64,000 nucleotides of DNA from Porpolomopsis calyptriformis (taxonomy: Eukaryota > Basidiomycota > Agaricomycetes > Agaricales > Hygrophoraceae), in assembly GCA_951640195.1 (NCBI GenBank), contig OX621174.1, positions 868,001 through 932,000 of the forward strand, written 5' to 3'. A program made the translations under genes and the position numbers. This document shows positions 1 through 11,578 of this stretch, piece by piece. Position 1 is the first letter of the stretch. Every line of letters starts with the position of its first letter. A model generated the notes under the pieces. It saw only the letters and a program-made list of their open reading frames with translations, searched no databases and was not told where the DNA came from.

Positions 1-110
1 CTATTCGGAGAGTTGTTTGAAGCGCGCTAACAGCGGTAGAACATGCCTGCTTCAACCTTTCTTTGTTCTTTGATCTGGTGGATCGGAACATCGAAAGAGA
101 CTTGGACAGA

Positions 111-183
111 TGTAGGATAAGTCAAGGATGTAGTTAAAGTCAAGGATGTAGTTAAAGTCAAGGATGTAGGATAAGTCAAGGAT
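111..183. repeat. short tandem repeat, about 18-bp unit
   Basis: About four copies of a unit reading gtcaaggatgtagttaaa lie in tandem, with variant ends (ataagtcaaggat). The array is about 80 bp upstream of the first gene. I see no function in it beyond a simple repeat, and the rest of 1-262 holds no gene I can support. Confidence 0.7.
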
Positions 184-262
184 TGTCAAGCGCTGAAAAA
201 GCAGATGCTGTACATACACGTGGTCGCGCCTGTTTTTTGCGGCAGTGTAGTCACTCCCAACC

Positions 263-2113
263 ATGGCCAACACCCTGTTAAACTTGATGTCCTGGTCACC
301 AGAAGTGACGCTGATTTCATTGGCTTCACTCGGTTACCTCTCGCTAATCCAATGTCTGCGGTGGAGACGATACAACCAGATGCACGAAACATACAACGGA
401 AAGATGGACAGTCTCACTGCGCAAGAGGCGCAGAACGTCCTGCTCGTCGCGTACTTGTACGACATGCCCGGTCTCCTCGACTACGCGGTCTCGTTTGCGC
501 TATTCAAGACGTACTCTATCGTATACCACCGTTCTCTTCCGCTCTGTTCCATTCTGTTGACGAGACCTTTCAAAGCCGTCGATATCGGGTCTTCTCATAA
601 AGACTAAAGAACTCGGATCGAAAGAAAACATCGCGAGGAGATACGCAGACGTCAGTTGGAATATATTGATCATCGGCATTGACTGACCGTCTTTTTCCAG
701 ACCGAACTTCTCATTTGTCCGTCCGTTCACCCTCGGTTTTACGCATTCTAACTATGTTGATTGTGTGTAGCCACCTGGTTGGCTTGTCCCATCAGCGGAC
801 GGTACGAAACGGATAAGAAATCAGACGACCAAGCACTCGATCCTCGCGCGGCGATCTCGATCGCTCGCGTCAATTGGTTGCATTCCCAATATAAGATCGT
901 ATGAGTCACACTTTCACCGAAAGAATTTCATTCAACCGGATTCATTACAGTCGAATGAAGATTTCCTATACACACTGAGTCTATTCATTCTCGAGCCAAT
1001 CGTGAGTCAGATTGAATGGTGTCGGTTCCGTGGCTTCACACATTCTGATAGCGATGGTGTGAGCGATACGGTTGGCGAGCTCTATCGCCGCTCGAGTGCC
1101 AGGCAAGTCCCCATTAAGTGTCTACATTTCATCCATCTTTTTAAAAAAAAACATAAAGGCCCATTACGTCTTCTGGCTTGAGGTGGGAAAGCACATGGGT
1201 ATCGAAGATATTCCTGCGAGCTTGGATGATTTCGAGCAATGGAGCGAGGCGAGAACATTCTTAGCCAGTGGAATGAAGAGTGGCTGACTCCCCCCCCCCC
1301 CCCCCCCCCTGAACCCCAGGCCTACGAAACCGAGCACATGGTTCCCGCACCCTCTAACCGGGATGTGGCAGGTTACACCTTGGACGAAATGCTCAGAGCG
1401 CTCCCCAAAACGTTCGGGATCAGCACGTTCTTTAGAAGACTGATCATCTGTCTCCTCGGGGATCGAGTCCGGATGGGTATGATGTGAGAACGGATACTGG
1501 CTAGTGCTATGTAATAAACTCACCTCGTAGCCGCCATTTTTCCAGGCAGGCTTCCCAACCGTGGTACATGCACGCGTGCGTGAATGGGGTGATGTATCTG
1601 ACCGCCTTCGCACACCGCCACCTCTCTCTTCCCCGACTAAAGGCACAATCGGTGGTGAATCTGATAGTCCCTTCTCGATGGGAAGGACCGTTGCTGCGGA
1701 TGCACCCAACCAAGTGTGTATGCAAACTGTTTTTGTTAAAATACCCACCCATCATTTGATACAGATGGCGATCGAAACCTTGGTACAAGCCCGAATCTAA
1801 AGGGCTGGGCGCCCTCGGGGATCGACTGGCGGTTTTCTTCGGTTTTTATGAGGCCATGCCGGGACCTCAATTCAGGAGTGAGGGTTACCGTCTAGAAGAA
1901 TTGGTAACCATTTCACTCTGGGGTTTGTACTCTAACTGATTTTATGAAAGGGCCCGATTCGTATGCAGAATGGTAAGTCATTTATAGGAATGATTTTTAA
2001 TTGAATTGAATTTCTCGTTAGCTGGACACGAAGCGGTTATGAAAATGGCAGGAAAGATTCAAGGGGGTGCTATCAGTGGGCCTCTCTCGTTAACGGTTCA
2101 AAGGAAGGTGTGA
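263..2113 (+). CDS. ER-bound oxygenase, mpaB/mpaB'-like (DUF2236 type)
   Basis: I reconstruct twelve exons (263-520, 576-650, 701-716, 771-898, 951-1001, 1052-1102, 1159-1248, 1320-1483, 1546-1713, 1765-1903, 1951-1972, 2022-2113) that stay in frame for 417 aa. The N-terminus has one hydrophobic membrane segment followed by a basic RWRRYNQMH stretch. Later come FALFKTYSI, ACPISGRY, DPRAAISIARVNWLH, FILEPI, VFWLEVGKHMGI, EHMVPAPSN, WYMHACVNGVMYLTAF and a C-terminal GHEAVMKMAG. These are hallmarks of the fungal mpaB'/rubber-oxygenase-like family, thought to be ER-anchored metal-dependent oxygenases. The substrate cannot be told from sequence. Two introns (1103-1158 and 1249-1319) are GC-AG, and the second holds a run of 20 C. 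I see no biosynthetic cluster around it. Family assignment is from memory of conserved motifs. Confidence 0.85.
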
Positions 2114-3048
2114 AGAGAACGAGGTGTTGGTGGTCACATCGTCGCTCCACGATCGATGGCAGCTTACGGTTACAGTAAATATTACCCCGCGATTATCCGT
2201 TGATAGTGTACGTACGCCTTCCGGGTGACCCACCGCCTTGGTTCAGTGCAAAGCCAATTTCGGAAACAAAAACAAGATATACAGCCCGGTCGAATTTGCA
2301 ATTACGGGGGAGGTGGGGATGATGATGGTGATGAGATGACGACGGATATCAAGAACGATAGGGGAAGAGCTGTACTTTGTATATCATCATGGGGCTGGTC
2401 AGTTCGTGATTGTATAGAGGCGATCTCGGTGATCGAAGGAGTGGGCCTTGTACTTGGTGCGTATATTACATTTAGGATCACGACGAGCAGGCAACGCCCG
2501 AGGGGGGACGGTGTCCATGCTGTGGTGTTAATTACCGAGAGAGTGAGCGGGAAGCCGGTGATGATCAGTAGCAGTACTAGGAGTGGAGAGAGTGTATTAT
2601 AGGGATCTGGGTACGTACACGAACGCCGTGCCCCCCACAACGAGGACCGGAAACTCAAACTCAAAACTCAAAACTGGAGACGAGGATGAGACGAGTGTTT
2701 TTGAGTATGAGACACTCGATGCTGCGACACTACGATTCGCGGGACTGTTTTGGTACCGAAAACGGTTAGTTCGTAAGGCACGTCGTCTCAACTAACCAAT
2801 ACAACCAATACATATACTATGAAGCTAGCAGTGCTACACGACGTCGTCTACCCACTCTACACGTGACAACGGTAAACAATAACCGGAAAGAGTTATTGGC
2901 AGTGTAAACTTGAATCTATGACGAGTTTTTTTTTACGGTCCGTTGATATCAATTCTATTACTAAATCGAGTAATAGCCTGAAACACACTCAACTCTTTAA
3001 TCCCATCACCGAACCACACCACAACACCTCTTCCAACTTCCTTCCCTC
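2114..3048. other. intergenic region, no gene supported
   Basis: Short open frames occur on both strands here. One minus-strand frame (2664-2302) has a hydrophobic stretch, but none shows a recognisable domain or a consistent exon chain. The part near 2900-3048 is pyrimidine-rich and is probably the promoter and 5' leader of the downstream zinc-finger gene. Confidence 0.5.
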
Positions 3049-5128
3049 ATGTCATCCTCTGCCCTCCCCATCCCCTCTCACCACCACCACCATCATCACC
3101 ACCATTCCCATCATCAAGACTCCTCCTTCGGTTCCTACTCCGCTACCAACGCTTCCTTCTCCCCCGCTTCATACACCCGTCATTTCCTCGGCTCTCCCCT
3201 CTCATGGCGAACCGGCTCGTTCGGAGGCCGTCTATATCCCGGCGACCTCTCAGACCAGCTAGAGTACCTCTCTCCCTCCTTCCGATGCCTTCTTCTCACC
3301 CTCTCAACAGCCCGACTGATCCCATGTCCTCCTCCTTGGATTCTGACCACGGCTCCATCCTCAACGCCCTCGGCCTCTTGGAGGGTGAATACGTGCGTCT
3401 TCTTTCCCCTTCCTCTCCACAATCTCACTCCCCCCCCCACAGTGTCGCAACTACACCTGCTGCGGCCTCAATCTCACCGATCTACACGCCCTTTTGGAGC
3501 ATTTTGAGCAAGTCCACGTCATCGTCATCGATCCCACCGCTCCACAATCTCAGCAGCTCTTGCAGTCCCATCTTCAGCCCTACCCTCCCCACCCCCAATA
3601 CCATCTCCTCCATCCCCATTTCAACCAACCACCCCCATCATACACTTTAGAACACCATCAGGGTCCCTTTGATCCAGATGATATGGAACTCGATCTCGAC
3701 ACAACCGCTTCAATCTCCACTCCTTCTTCAGGCCCTCCCTCTCCCCCCGATACCCCCATCTCCACTCCTATCTCTCCCTATGACTCATCCTGCACCTCCC
3801 CCCCAAATTCAAATTTCCACCTTCTCGACCCCTCTCCTGTATCTGCTTTCGAGACCACCGTCCTTCGAGTCCCCGCAGCCGCTCGTCGCTCCCACCCCCA
3901 TCCTCTCGCCCCCTTTCCACCATCCCGCACTAATTCCGCCCTCCTCACCACACCAGACCCCTTCAACGCCTACGCAGGTTATTCCGACTACTCCAGCAGC
4001 ATGCCCGGAACCGTGCCCAGCCCTCCCGCCAACATCCCCAAAGATCACGCCCTCCCTCCCCCCTCCGATCCTGACCCCCCTTATTCCGGTTGCGTACCCA
4101 CCGCCCTTTTGTTCTCCTCAAGCCCCACCCCCGTCAACACCCCCACCACCTCCCGCGTTCCTTCCCCGACCACCACCCCCACCCCAAACCAACAGCGTGC
4201 GAGCGGCACCCTCTCCCGACCCTCCTCCTCTCTCTTATTAAACAAGCCGTTCCGGTGTCCGAAACCGAACTGCAACAAGAGTTACAAACAGGCAAACGGC
4301 CTCAAATATCATATGACCCACGGCAGTTGCAACTTTGCTCCTCCCAAGGATCTCGAGCAGGTCCACGCCCTCTTGGCCTCAAAGAGGTCCGCCGCCCGAA
4401 ATCGCTCCGCTTCCCCTACTTCCCCCCGTTCACCCACTGCCTCCGCTACTACCACTACCGCCCCCGAACCCAACCTGGACGGGTTAGGACTCGGCGTCAT
4501 TTCCGAAACCGAATTACGTGAAGTCGAAAAAGAGGCCGAGCGCCGTCTCCGCCCGTTTGCTTGCGGTCTCGGGGATTGTCAGCGGCGTTACAAGAATATG
4601 AACGGTCTTCGGTATCATTACCAGCACTCGGGTGACCACGGCTCCCACGGACTCGCCTTGTTGGCCAGCGGCACCCACGAGTGCTTGAACGCGATGAAAG
4701 CGGCCGGTATCCATGTCGGGAACCCCTCCTCGACCCACAGTTCACCCCGTCTCAGTCGACAAGGCAGCCAGCAAGAGTCTGGGTCAGAAAAATCCACCGG
4801 ACCGACCACAGTGGCCGCCGCCGCCGCCGCCACTACCGCTCCGTTGCCTGTCCAGACCCAGCAATCATACACGCAACAACAGCCTTATGGAGGGTTTGCG
4901 GCCCAACATCAACAGCAGCAACAGCGACAACAGCGCGCGCAGATGGCCTACCAACAGCAGCAGCAGCAGCAGCAGCAACAACAACAACAACAACAGTACG
5001 CGCAGCACCAACGAGTCCAATACCATGCCCAAGCCCAAGCCATGGGTAGCATCGGTGGTGGTACTCCTACCCACCCAGTGCAAAATATGGGGATGTACAT
5101 GGGGATGGAGTACAGCATAACCGGTTGA
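3049..5128 (+). CDS. SFP1: SFP1-like C2H2 zinc-finger transcription regulator
   Basis: Exons 3049-3263, 3311-3392 and 3443-5128 join in frame to about 660 aa. The start is the ATG that opens a Ser/His-rich head with nine consecutive His. Just after the second intron comes CRNYTCCGLNLTDLHALLEHF, a degenerate N-terminal finger typical of Sfp1-like proteins. Two classical C2H2 fingers follow near the middle: FRCPKPNCNKSYKQANGLKY...H and FACGLGDCQRRYKNMNGLRY...H. The C-terminal part has an Ala run and a long Gln run (CAG/CAA repeats, about 4951-4997). In yeast Sfp1 links nutrient signalling to ribosome-biogenesis gene expression, and a similar nuclear role is inferred here. The region between the fingers and the N-terminus is Pro/Ser/Thr-rich and probably disordered. 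Confidence 0.88.
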
Positions 5129-6665
5129 GCAACAAAAAAAACCAAGCGCAGGTGTGGGGTGGGTGGATGGGTGTTTTTTTTTTTTGATCCAGATTAATGG
5201 TCCCCTTTGGTTATCGCGCTTTTTTTTGGGGAGGGGAAGCGGCTTTCTCTCTCTCTCTTTTTGCTTCCGCCCACCTTTGGACATAGGGCCCCTACCCAAA
5301 ACAAAAGTGGTTGTCCTGGATCAGGCTCGCCGTCCCTCCTCCGCCACCCCTCGCCCTTGGCCAGGTGTATTCAAAAGTATATATATGCACATGCTCACAT
5401 ACGCGCTATCCTATCTATTTGTCGCCTTTTTTTTTCGCTCTCGTTTATCCCCCTCCCTCTCGGCCCGCCCGCTAACCGTCTTAAACCGATGGGTCCCGGA
5501 GTCGGAATCGAAACCGGGTGGAGCTGTTACTGCTGCTGCTGCTTCTCACACGCTCGTCGACGTCGACCATTCCCTCCGCGTTTCTTTATTCGTTCTTGGG
5601 TTGGCATATACAATACAATACGCACTCGCTCTTGGGGTTTTCTCGGCATCAATCAATCGGTCGTGGTGGACGGTAATATAGGCTTGTCCGTCCGTCCGCG
5701 TGGTTCTCTCTCTCTCTCTCTCACCATTGTCGCTTTTTCCCTTCTTTCCACTTTCCCTTCGCTGTCATCTATGCATCTTATGCAACATTCGACCTCTACA
5801 TATCCCGGTCGAAAAAACAAACGAAAACGAAACAAACAAATTAAAAAAAAAGGAGAAAATCCTCTCGTCTTCTCCAGCTTCCAGTCTCCAGTCTTCAGTC
5901 TCTGATCTCCCTCGTCGTCGTCGTCATCGTCGCTATTGTTCTCCCTCGTCCCTCGTCCCCTGCGTCGATTCTTGCCCCCCCCCCTCTTTTTTCCATCGTC
6001 TTTTTTGGATTTGGTTCTTTTTCTCCCTATACGTCCCCCTCTCCGACCGTTCTTGGAAGAAACCAAAAAAACCCCTGCGTGGCCCGCTCCTCCCTCACCC
6101 ACTCGCTCACCCACGACCTCAAAGTATGATAGTATACTAACTAGTTGTAGATAATTTCTTCTACCTTACCTTTTTTTTTACCTTTTTACCTACCCCGGCT
6201 TACCCACTTACATGCATCCCCCCTCCCCCGCATCCAGATCTTTGCGTATATCGTACATCGTACATCGTATATCATACCGTACTTGACCACGAAAAAAAAA
6301 AAAAAAAAAAACCAGTTTGAGGCGTTTGGTCATTTTGTAGATAAACCTCGCCACCGTCACCCTCCCTCGGTGCTAGTACATATACCTCTGTAATTTTGTT
6401 GTATCGACAGGATGTTTTATATAGCCATAACGTTTTTGATAGTTTTGATCGTGCGAGGGTACCGTGCCTTCTCCAAAGAAAAAAAGAGGATGCCAGCGCG
6501 TGCGCGAGTCGAACAAGTCGAGTGAACTCACAGCAGAGATAAATTAGAAACAAAAAACATAAACAGGCAAATGCGTCAAAGTTCGTAAAATGTACAGGTA
6601 TATGAAAAAAAGGAAAAAAATCTATCTATATATATACGTCCGTGCCACACCCCTCAACCCGATGA
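5129..6665. other. 1.5-kb pyrimidine-rich region between convergent genes
   Basis: The plus strand is strongly C/T-rich, with CT runs, T runs and C runs (for example near 5220-5270, 5700-5770 and 5975-6010), and an A run at about 6290-6310. No exon chain or domain is visible on either strand. It lies between the 3' ends of the SFP1-like gene and the membrane-protein gene, so it probably holds their 3' UTRs. Confidence 0.5.
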
Positions 6666-9360
6666 TCACACCGTGTCATACGGATTAAATTCCTCCTCTC
6701 CCAACGGCGACCTGGCCGCCGCCGTCGTCGACGACAACGACGACGACGCCTCGAACGACGGCGTCGACCGGTGCCTCGCGGGGTCACTATCACTCCCGCC
6801 CATCCCCAAAAGCGCGGCCATAACCGCATCTTCCGGTGGCCGTTTACCACCAGCACCACCGCCAGCACCACCAGCATCACCCACATACCCAAGCTTAACC
6901 GTCTCCGTCCCATCATCCTCATCCTCATCACCACGACCACGACCACCACCCCTCCTATCAGCGACAATCGCCCCCGTGCGCTGATCAATACTGAACCTCA
7001 ACCCACGGAGCTTCCGCGCGACCCCCCGCTCATCATCATACGGCACCAACAGCTCTCCCCACCCCGACCGCGCCGTCATCGACACCACGGCGGCGATCGA
7101 CCCGGGCGGACACGTCAGGTAGAGAGACCGCCGCGCGTGCCGATGTGCGAAGTGGATCGCGAGTCCGGCTGCACCGATCCCGAGTAGGATCGACGAGAGC
7201 AGTCGCGCTGGAAGTCCTCTGAACGACATAAATAAATAAAGTTTAATGATGATGGTGATGACCAACTTACTCTACGAATAGTCGAGGTTGGAGAGAGGTG
7301 ATCACCGCCGGAAATGTTTCGTTAGCCGGAATGAAGTATACCGATTTCCCGGAAAGCGAGAGATGTTGGGTCTGTCCCCGGGTTTGCATCAGAACGAAGA
7401 AGTGATTTTTCTCTAAAAAAAAAGAAGACCCTACATAGACGTGGATAGTTGCACCTAGGAACCCGTTTGGGTCCGCAAACACCGAATCAGGTCCGTCAGG
7501 TTGCTGCGACGCTAGACGAAATATGGCGGTAGATACACTGCTGCTGGTCGCAATAGCCCGCGCATGAATGAACGGGTTGGAGCTTGCGTTAAACATCACA
7601 CTGTAACATGAAATGAAAAGAAAAAAAAAAAAAGAAAAAGGCCCCGGGCCTAGTTAAATCCCCCGAATACCGGTGAGTGGGTAGAAGACGACGTACGCGT
7701 TGAACGCTTGACCCGACAGTGGCGGTCCAGTGACGTTATTGGGCGTCGTGTAGTCGGTTAATACGGTCACGTTCGCGAGCGAGCCGTCGTTCAAGTTCGC
7801 GATCGCGACAATGTTGGCAGCCTCTATCGTCGGCTGACAGAACACGGTCTGTGCCAGGGGCGTTCCGTCAGCGGCGACGTGGAAGAACCAGAACATGACG
7901 GGCTCGAAGAGGATGTCCGTGGCATTGCCGCAATTGGGGACGTTGATAACTCCGTATTGCTCGACGGAGAGCGAGGGGTTGAATGTCACGGTTCGGCTGC
8001 ATCCATCGGGGGAAGCGGAAGTGATGGAGTAGTTTTGAGGATCTAGTGAACTTAATTGAAGAGAGCCCGGGTTGACACAGTTCGGTGATGTTCTGATGCC
8101 GGTGGTAATCACAGTCACCGAACCATTGATCAAGGGGTCGGTGGGGAACTGCGGGACAGGATGATGAGAATTTGTATCATACAGACAGCTAATAGGCAGG
8201 GGCTTACAGTAAACTCGGCTGCTGCCCAACCGCCGTCAATGAAAGGTGGATCTGGAAATGAGTTGTAGACTACCACCGTGGATTAGCATTTGACATGTCG
8301 GCTCGACGAGTACTGAGGGACTGACCAGCAGATTCGACAAACTTGGGGGAATGTTCAGATGCCATATCAAGTTATAGAGACAGGCTACTCACCCCTGCGG
8401 ACGCAACAAAGCCTTCTAACGAGGGAAAGTTAGGCGAAAGCCCGATTTCGCGTATGCTTGTGACCGTAGCTCCTGGAAAGAATTTAGTAACCAACAGGCA
8501 TATGACCGCGACTCGGTGGTTTACCTCCTTGGGTATTCGGAACCGATCTAATCTGGAGCGTAGCCCCAGCCAAGGGTTGAAGAAAGTATGTAAACAATGC
8601 GGTAGTTGTAGAGGCGAGAACAAGCAAGTCCTTGTGTTTGATGGAAGCAAAGAAGGAAAAGAACCGCCTATCCGAAATGATCGGGGTCAGGTCACAATAA
8701 ATGGATCCAGAAGGGAAGAATCTACCCCAAAACAAGCTGGTCAAAGGTGAGCTCTTAGTGATCATACAACACAAAGATAAACACTACATACATAGTCCAA
8801 CAGCAGACAGTCTTCCGCTGAGGCACCACCCTGGGACAGAAGGACATAGGGCTGGGACCGCTGTCAAAATCTTCCCCAAATAGGAACGATAGAGAAACGT
8901 CACCTGATACCACTTCAACAGATAATCTGTTTCTAGCCAAAGAATGACTAAAGGGCCGACAAATAGCACGGGGAAGAAAGACTTTTGGATGGATTCTATA
9001 TCAGAACGAACCAATTTCAAATTCGACACTCACCGTCAGGAATTGTGTAGATGCGATCTTAAATAGACCAGTTTTCTCTGGTGGGACATGAAAGCCTACA
9101 GGGAAAGTTCAGGGGGGTTGTTATGGGACAAGTGTCTTGAATTACCGTTATTCTTGTCGGAAATCGAGAGCATAACTTCTAGAGCGATAGCAAATCCAAT
9201 CATTAGCAGCGCGGTGGGTACTACGACCCATATCTTGAGGATGAGTGGTTCCTATTGTGCCTTAATCAGAGTCCATTCGGATCGGAATGAAAGCGAGAAC
9301 GTCTCACAAAGCGTGGGGGGCGTCGGCGTTCGAGGCCAGGAGTTGGAATAAGGTGGGTCA
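6666..9360 (-). CDS. multi-pass membrane protein, resembling fungal DUF3433-type proteins
   Basis: Reading downstream on the minus strand: a membrane segment with ILKIWVVVPTALLMIGFAIA (about 9250-9150), GPLVILWLETDYLLKWYQ (about 8960), KHKDLLVLASTTTALFTYFL with LQPLAGATL (about 8600), and a large extracellular-looking domain rich in NxT/S sites containing FPTDPLING, SPNCVNPG and MFWFFHV (8160-7660). A beta-rich segment follows (7599-7267), then a last membrane segment. The cytoplasmic tail carries SRSGWGEL/PYDDE-like and GLRFSIDQRTGAIVAD motifs and ends FNPYDTV. The last two coding parts join in frame through an intron just below 7270, and another intron fits 9252-9307. The start codon is not resolved, so the 5' limit is approximate. 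The name DUF3433 is a resemblance from memory, and the role is unknown. Confidence 0.6.
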
Positions 9361-9522
9361 ATTCCCTGAAGCCTAGGGAATCATGGCTATTTGCTGACAT
9401 TGCGGGGCGGGCAGGAGTGGGCGAACGTGGCTTGAGCGGGTCGAGTTATGCGATACGGGTGGCGATGCCATGTGCTTTCATGTTGTGGCGTTTGTGGCAC
9501 AGCTCGCGAACATTCGGTTACG

Positions 9523-11255
9523 ATGCCGCATCAAGGCCAGTATTACCAACTCGGCGGGTTTCAAGGACACACTTTTCCTTGGTGAGTAGGACGTTCGTTT
9601 ACGTCTCAGCTACCGTGCCTTACGAGTTCATCCACCAGGTTCAAGTTTGATTACAATGCATTGGCTCGGGCTGTGGCTGGGGCTAACTCGCCTCTGAACA
9701 CACAGCATGGTGGGATCGAACTCATCCTCGGTAATACCAAACTTGAACATCACTTTCCCATGCTCACGAGTATTTTTAGGAATCTGGCCCTCGGGAGCAA
9801 CCTCCATCTTGATGTCTGAAAATCAGATGATGACCTTGGCCCGGGCTCTAAGACTACGTTCCTTAAATCAGCCATGGAGATTTTCTCGCTTTGTGTCGCT
9901 GTCGCCAATCTATTTTCCCGATGTAGACCACCTCTTCAAAAAGCTGGCGACCTACAAGCCGAAAAATAAGAAGGGGCGTGCCACATTACAGGATACCAGC
10001 CAAGCTAACCGCAATTATTGGCTGAGCGCGCAAGTTATCAGTGGACTCGCTCGTGGAGCGTTCGAGCATGGACGGCAGGTTGATTGCTAACTCTACTTTG
10101 ACATTTGTATTTACCCTTTGACTTTCTCTAGTGTTTTCCACCGAATCTTGAAAGGCGATCTCGATTTACACAAATTTGGTTTACAAGAAATACCATGGAG
10201 AAACTCGGTTCAAATTTATTCCCTCGTTTTTAATACCTGGGCGATGGATTCACGACCACCTCAAGAAAGACTTCGTAACCCTTTGATCATGGATATTGGG
10301 TTGACTGAACTGGATGTGTCCACTCTTCGCCCGAAGACCGAGCCCGGCGCCACCTTGCATTTCTTTCCATCAAGCAGTCGCCGATTGGGTCAAGGACGGG
10401 ACAAGGCTGTGAGTGCATCATGACGAAACCGTGTTTTCCTATCCCGTTCTTACTCCTGTTAGGATTTCGCTCACGGACAATCGGAAAGCCTTGATTCGGA
10501 GAGTCTGTCCACTCGACTGCGTGGCCTTTTTCCAACCACTCGGCGAAGCACGACCAAACCGGTCGTTCTACTTGTTTTTGGTGACAGCTCAACACGTTCT
10601 ATTTTACAAAGCTCTGGTGTGGACACATCCAACTGGGAGTCTGGTATAGCATCACTACTTGGGTTCCCGAACCACCAGGTAGGTCATATTTCTGCCTCAC
10701 CCTGGGATGATAAAATCATTGCTACCGTACCAGCCAGATAATCCCGAATCGCGTAACTGCGGAAGCGATCCTCGTTCGCAATCACCCCGACCCCGAAATA
10801 CATCAGAGCGGAATCGTTCAAAGAAACATAGATCACCCTCTCTTGAGCAGGACACTTATGCCCCTGTTTACATTATAGACGTTCAAGAGATGTATTCACG
10901 TCTAACGGAAAGACAAGATCCGCCCCTTAGTGAGATGGTAAACCGATTTTTTGGAGGTGGTATGACCGGGTGGTGTGCCGGCAATGAATGCCAGTAAGTG
11001 TTCAGCAAGTTTTGAACTATTAAATCATCTTTCTCTTCTCGATCCAGTCTGCTTGCACATGCCTGGCAGTCTATGATTGAAGGACCATCCATTGACGAGC
11101 AGAGAAATATAAGGTCCTTGTCCGTTCGATCAGATATAAACCCGCCAGAGATTAGTGGAGTTTATCCCGAAGATCCTGGTGCGAATGCAATAGAGCCTGA
11201 GGGCAATGAAGATGATGAAGAGGACGAGGACGACGAGGACGACGACTTCTATTGA
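9523..11255 (+). CDS. Gfd2/YDR514C-like protein, possibly damaged
   Basis: The start is set at an ATG encoding MPHQGQYYQL, followed by an intron at 9582-9638. The C-terminal half has the order of the Gfd2/YDR514C-like C-terminal domain, an RNase-H-like fold: WAMDSRPPQ, then PLIMDIGLTELD, FAHGQSESL, VVLLVFGDSS, YIIDVQEMYSRL, WCAGNECQ, LLAHAWQSMIEGPSIDEQR. It ends in an acidic tail of Asp/Glu repeats. Introns end just before FAHGQ, before DNPESR and before LLAHAW. Two oddities sit in the N-terminal half: a TGA (9817-9819) in the otherwise continuous frame, and a splice near 10078/10132 that does not keep frame. Either the exon model is incomplete or the gene is decaying. Yeast Gfd2 was linked to mRNA export, but no function is established for this family member. 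Confidence 0.6.
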
Positions 11256-11578
11256 TATATATGTAGGTGGTGAGATAAAGGCTGACAGCCTTTTTCAACT
11301 CCTGGCAGCATTTATGTATTCAGGAACTCTGTGGCTTGAAAATCTCACCTTAATAGTACCTGCCTGGCTTTTCGCATTTCTGCATTCAGTCATACTATCA
11401 TAGAACCCAGGGATTGAGCTTACAAACACAACCTTGGCAAAGTTACTTGCCTGTATAATGAACATCTCATCAAGAAAGTCAATTATAAGCATAAGTGTAG
11501 TTGACTGTATTCACATCTATAGTCTATTTGGACAAAAGTGTTTCTCACAAGTGGAAGCAGAAGAAAATGAAGGCAGAT
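11256..11578. other. intergenic region between convergent genes
   Basis: It lies between the 3' ends of the Gfd2-like gene and the F-box gene. I see no coding signal or repeat in it. Confidence 0.5.

Noticed and set aside
111..183. CRISPR-like array
   Set aside because: The repeats are directly adjacent with no spacers, and the genome is eukaryotic.
1164..1748. minus-strand open frame of 194 codons
   Set aside because: It lies opposite the well-supported exons 7-9 of the oxygenase gene and contains the complement of its C20 tract.
2302..2664. small membrane protein on the minus strand
   Set aside because: One hydrophobic stretch only, with no homology I recognise, no clear start context and a competing open frame on the other strand.
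4951..4997. expanded CAG tract as a separate element
   Set aside because: It is an in-frame Gln run within the SFP1-like protein, mixed CAG and CAA, common in fungal regulators.
5653..6114. Arg/Gly/Asp-rich protein on the minus strand
   Set aside because: It is the translation of the complement of a pyrimidine-rich tract, with low complexity and no domain.
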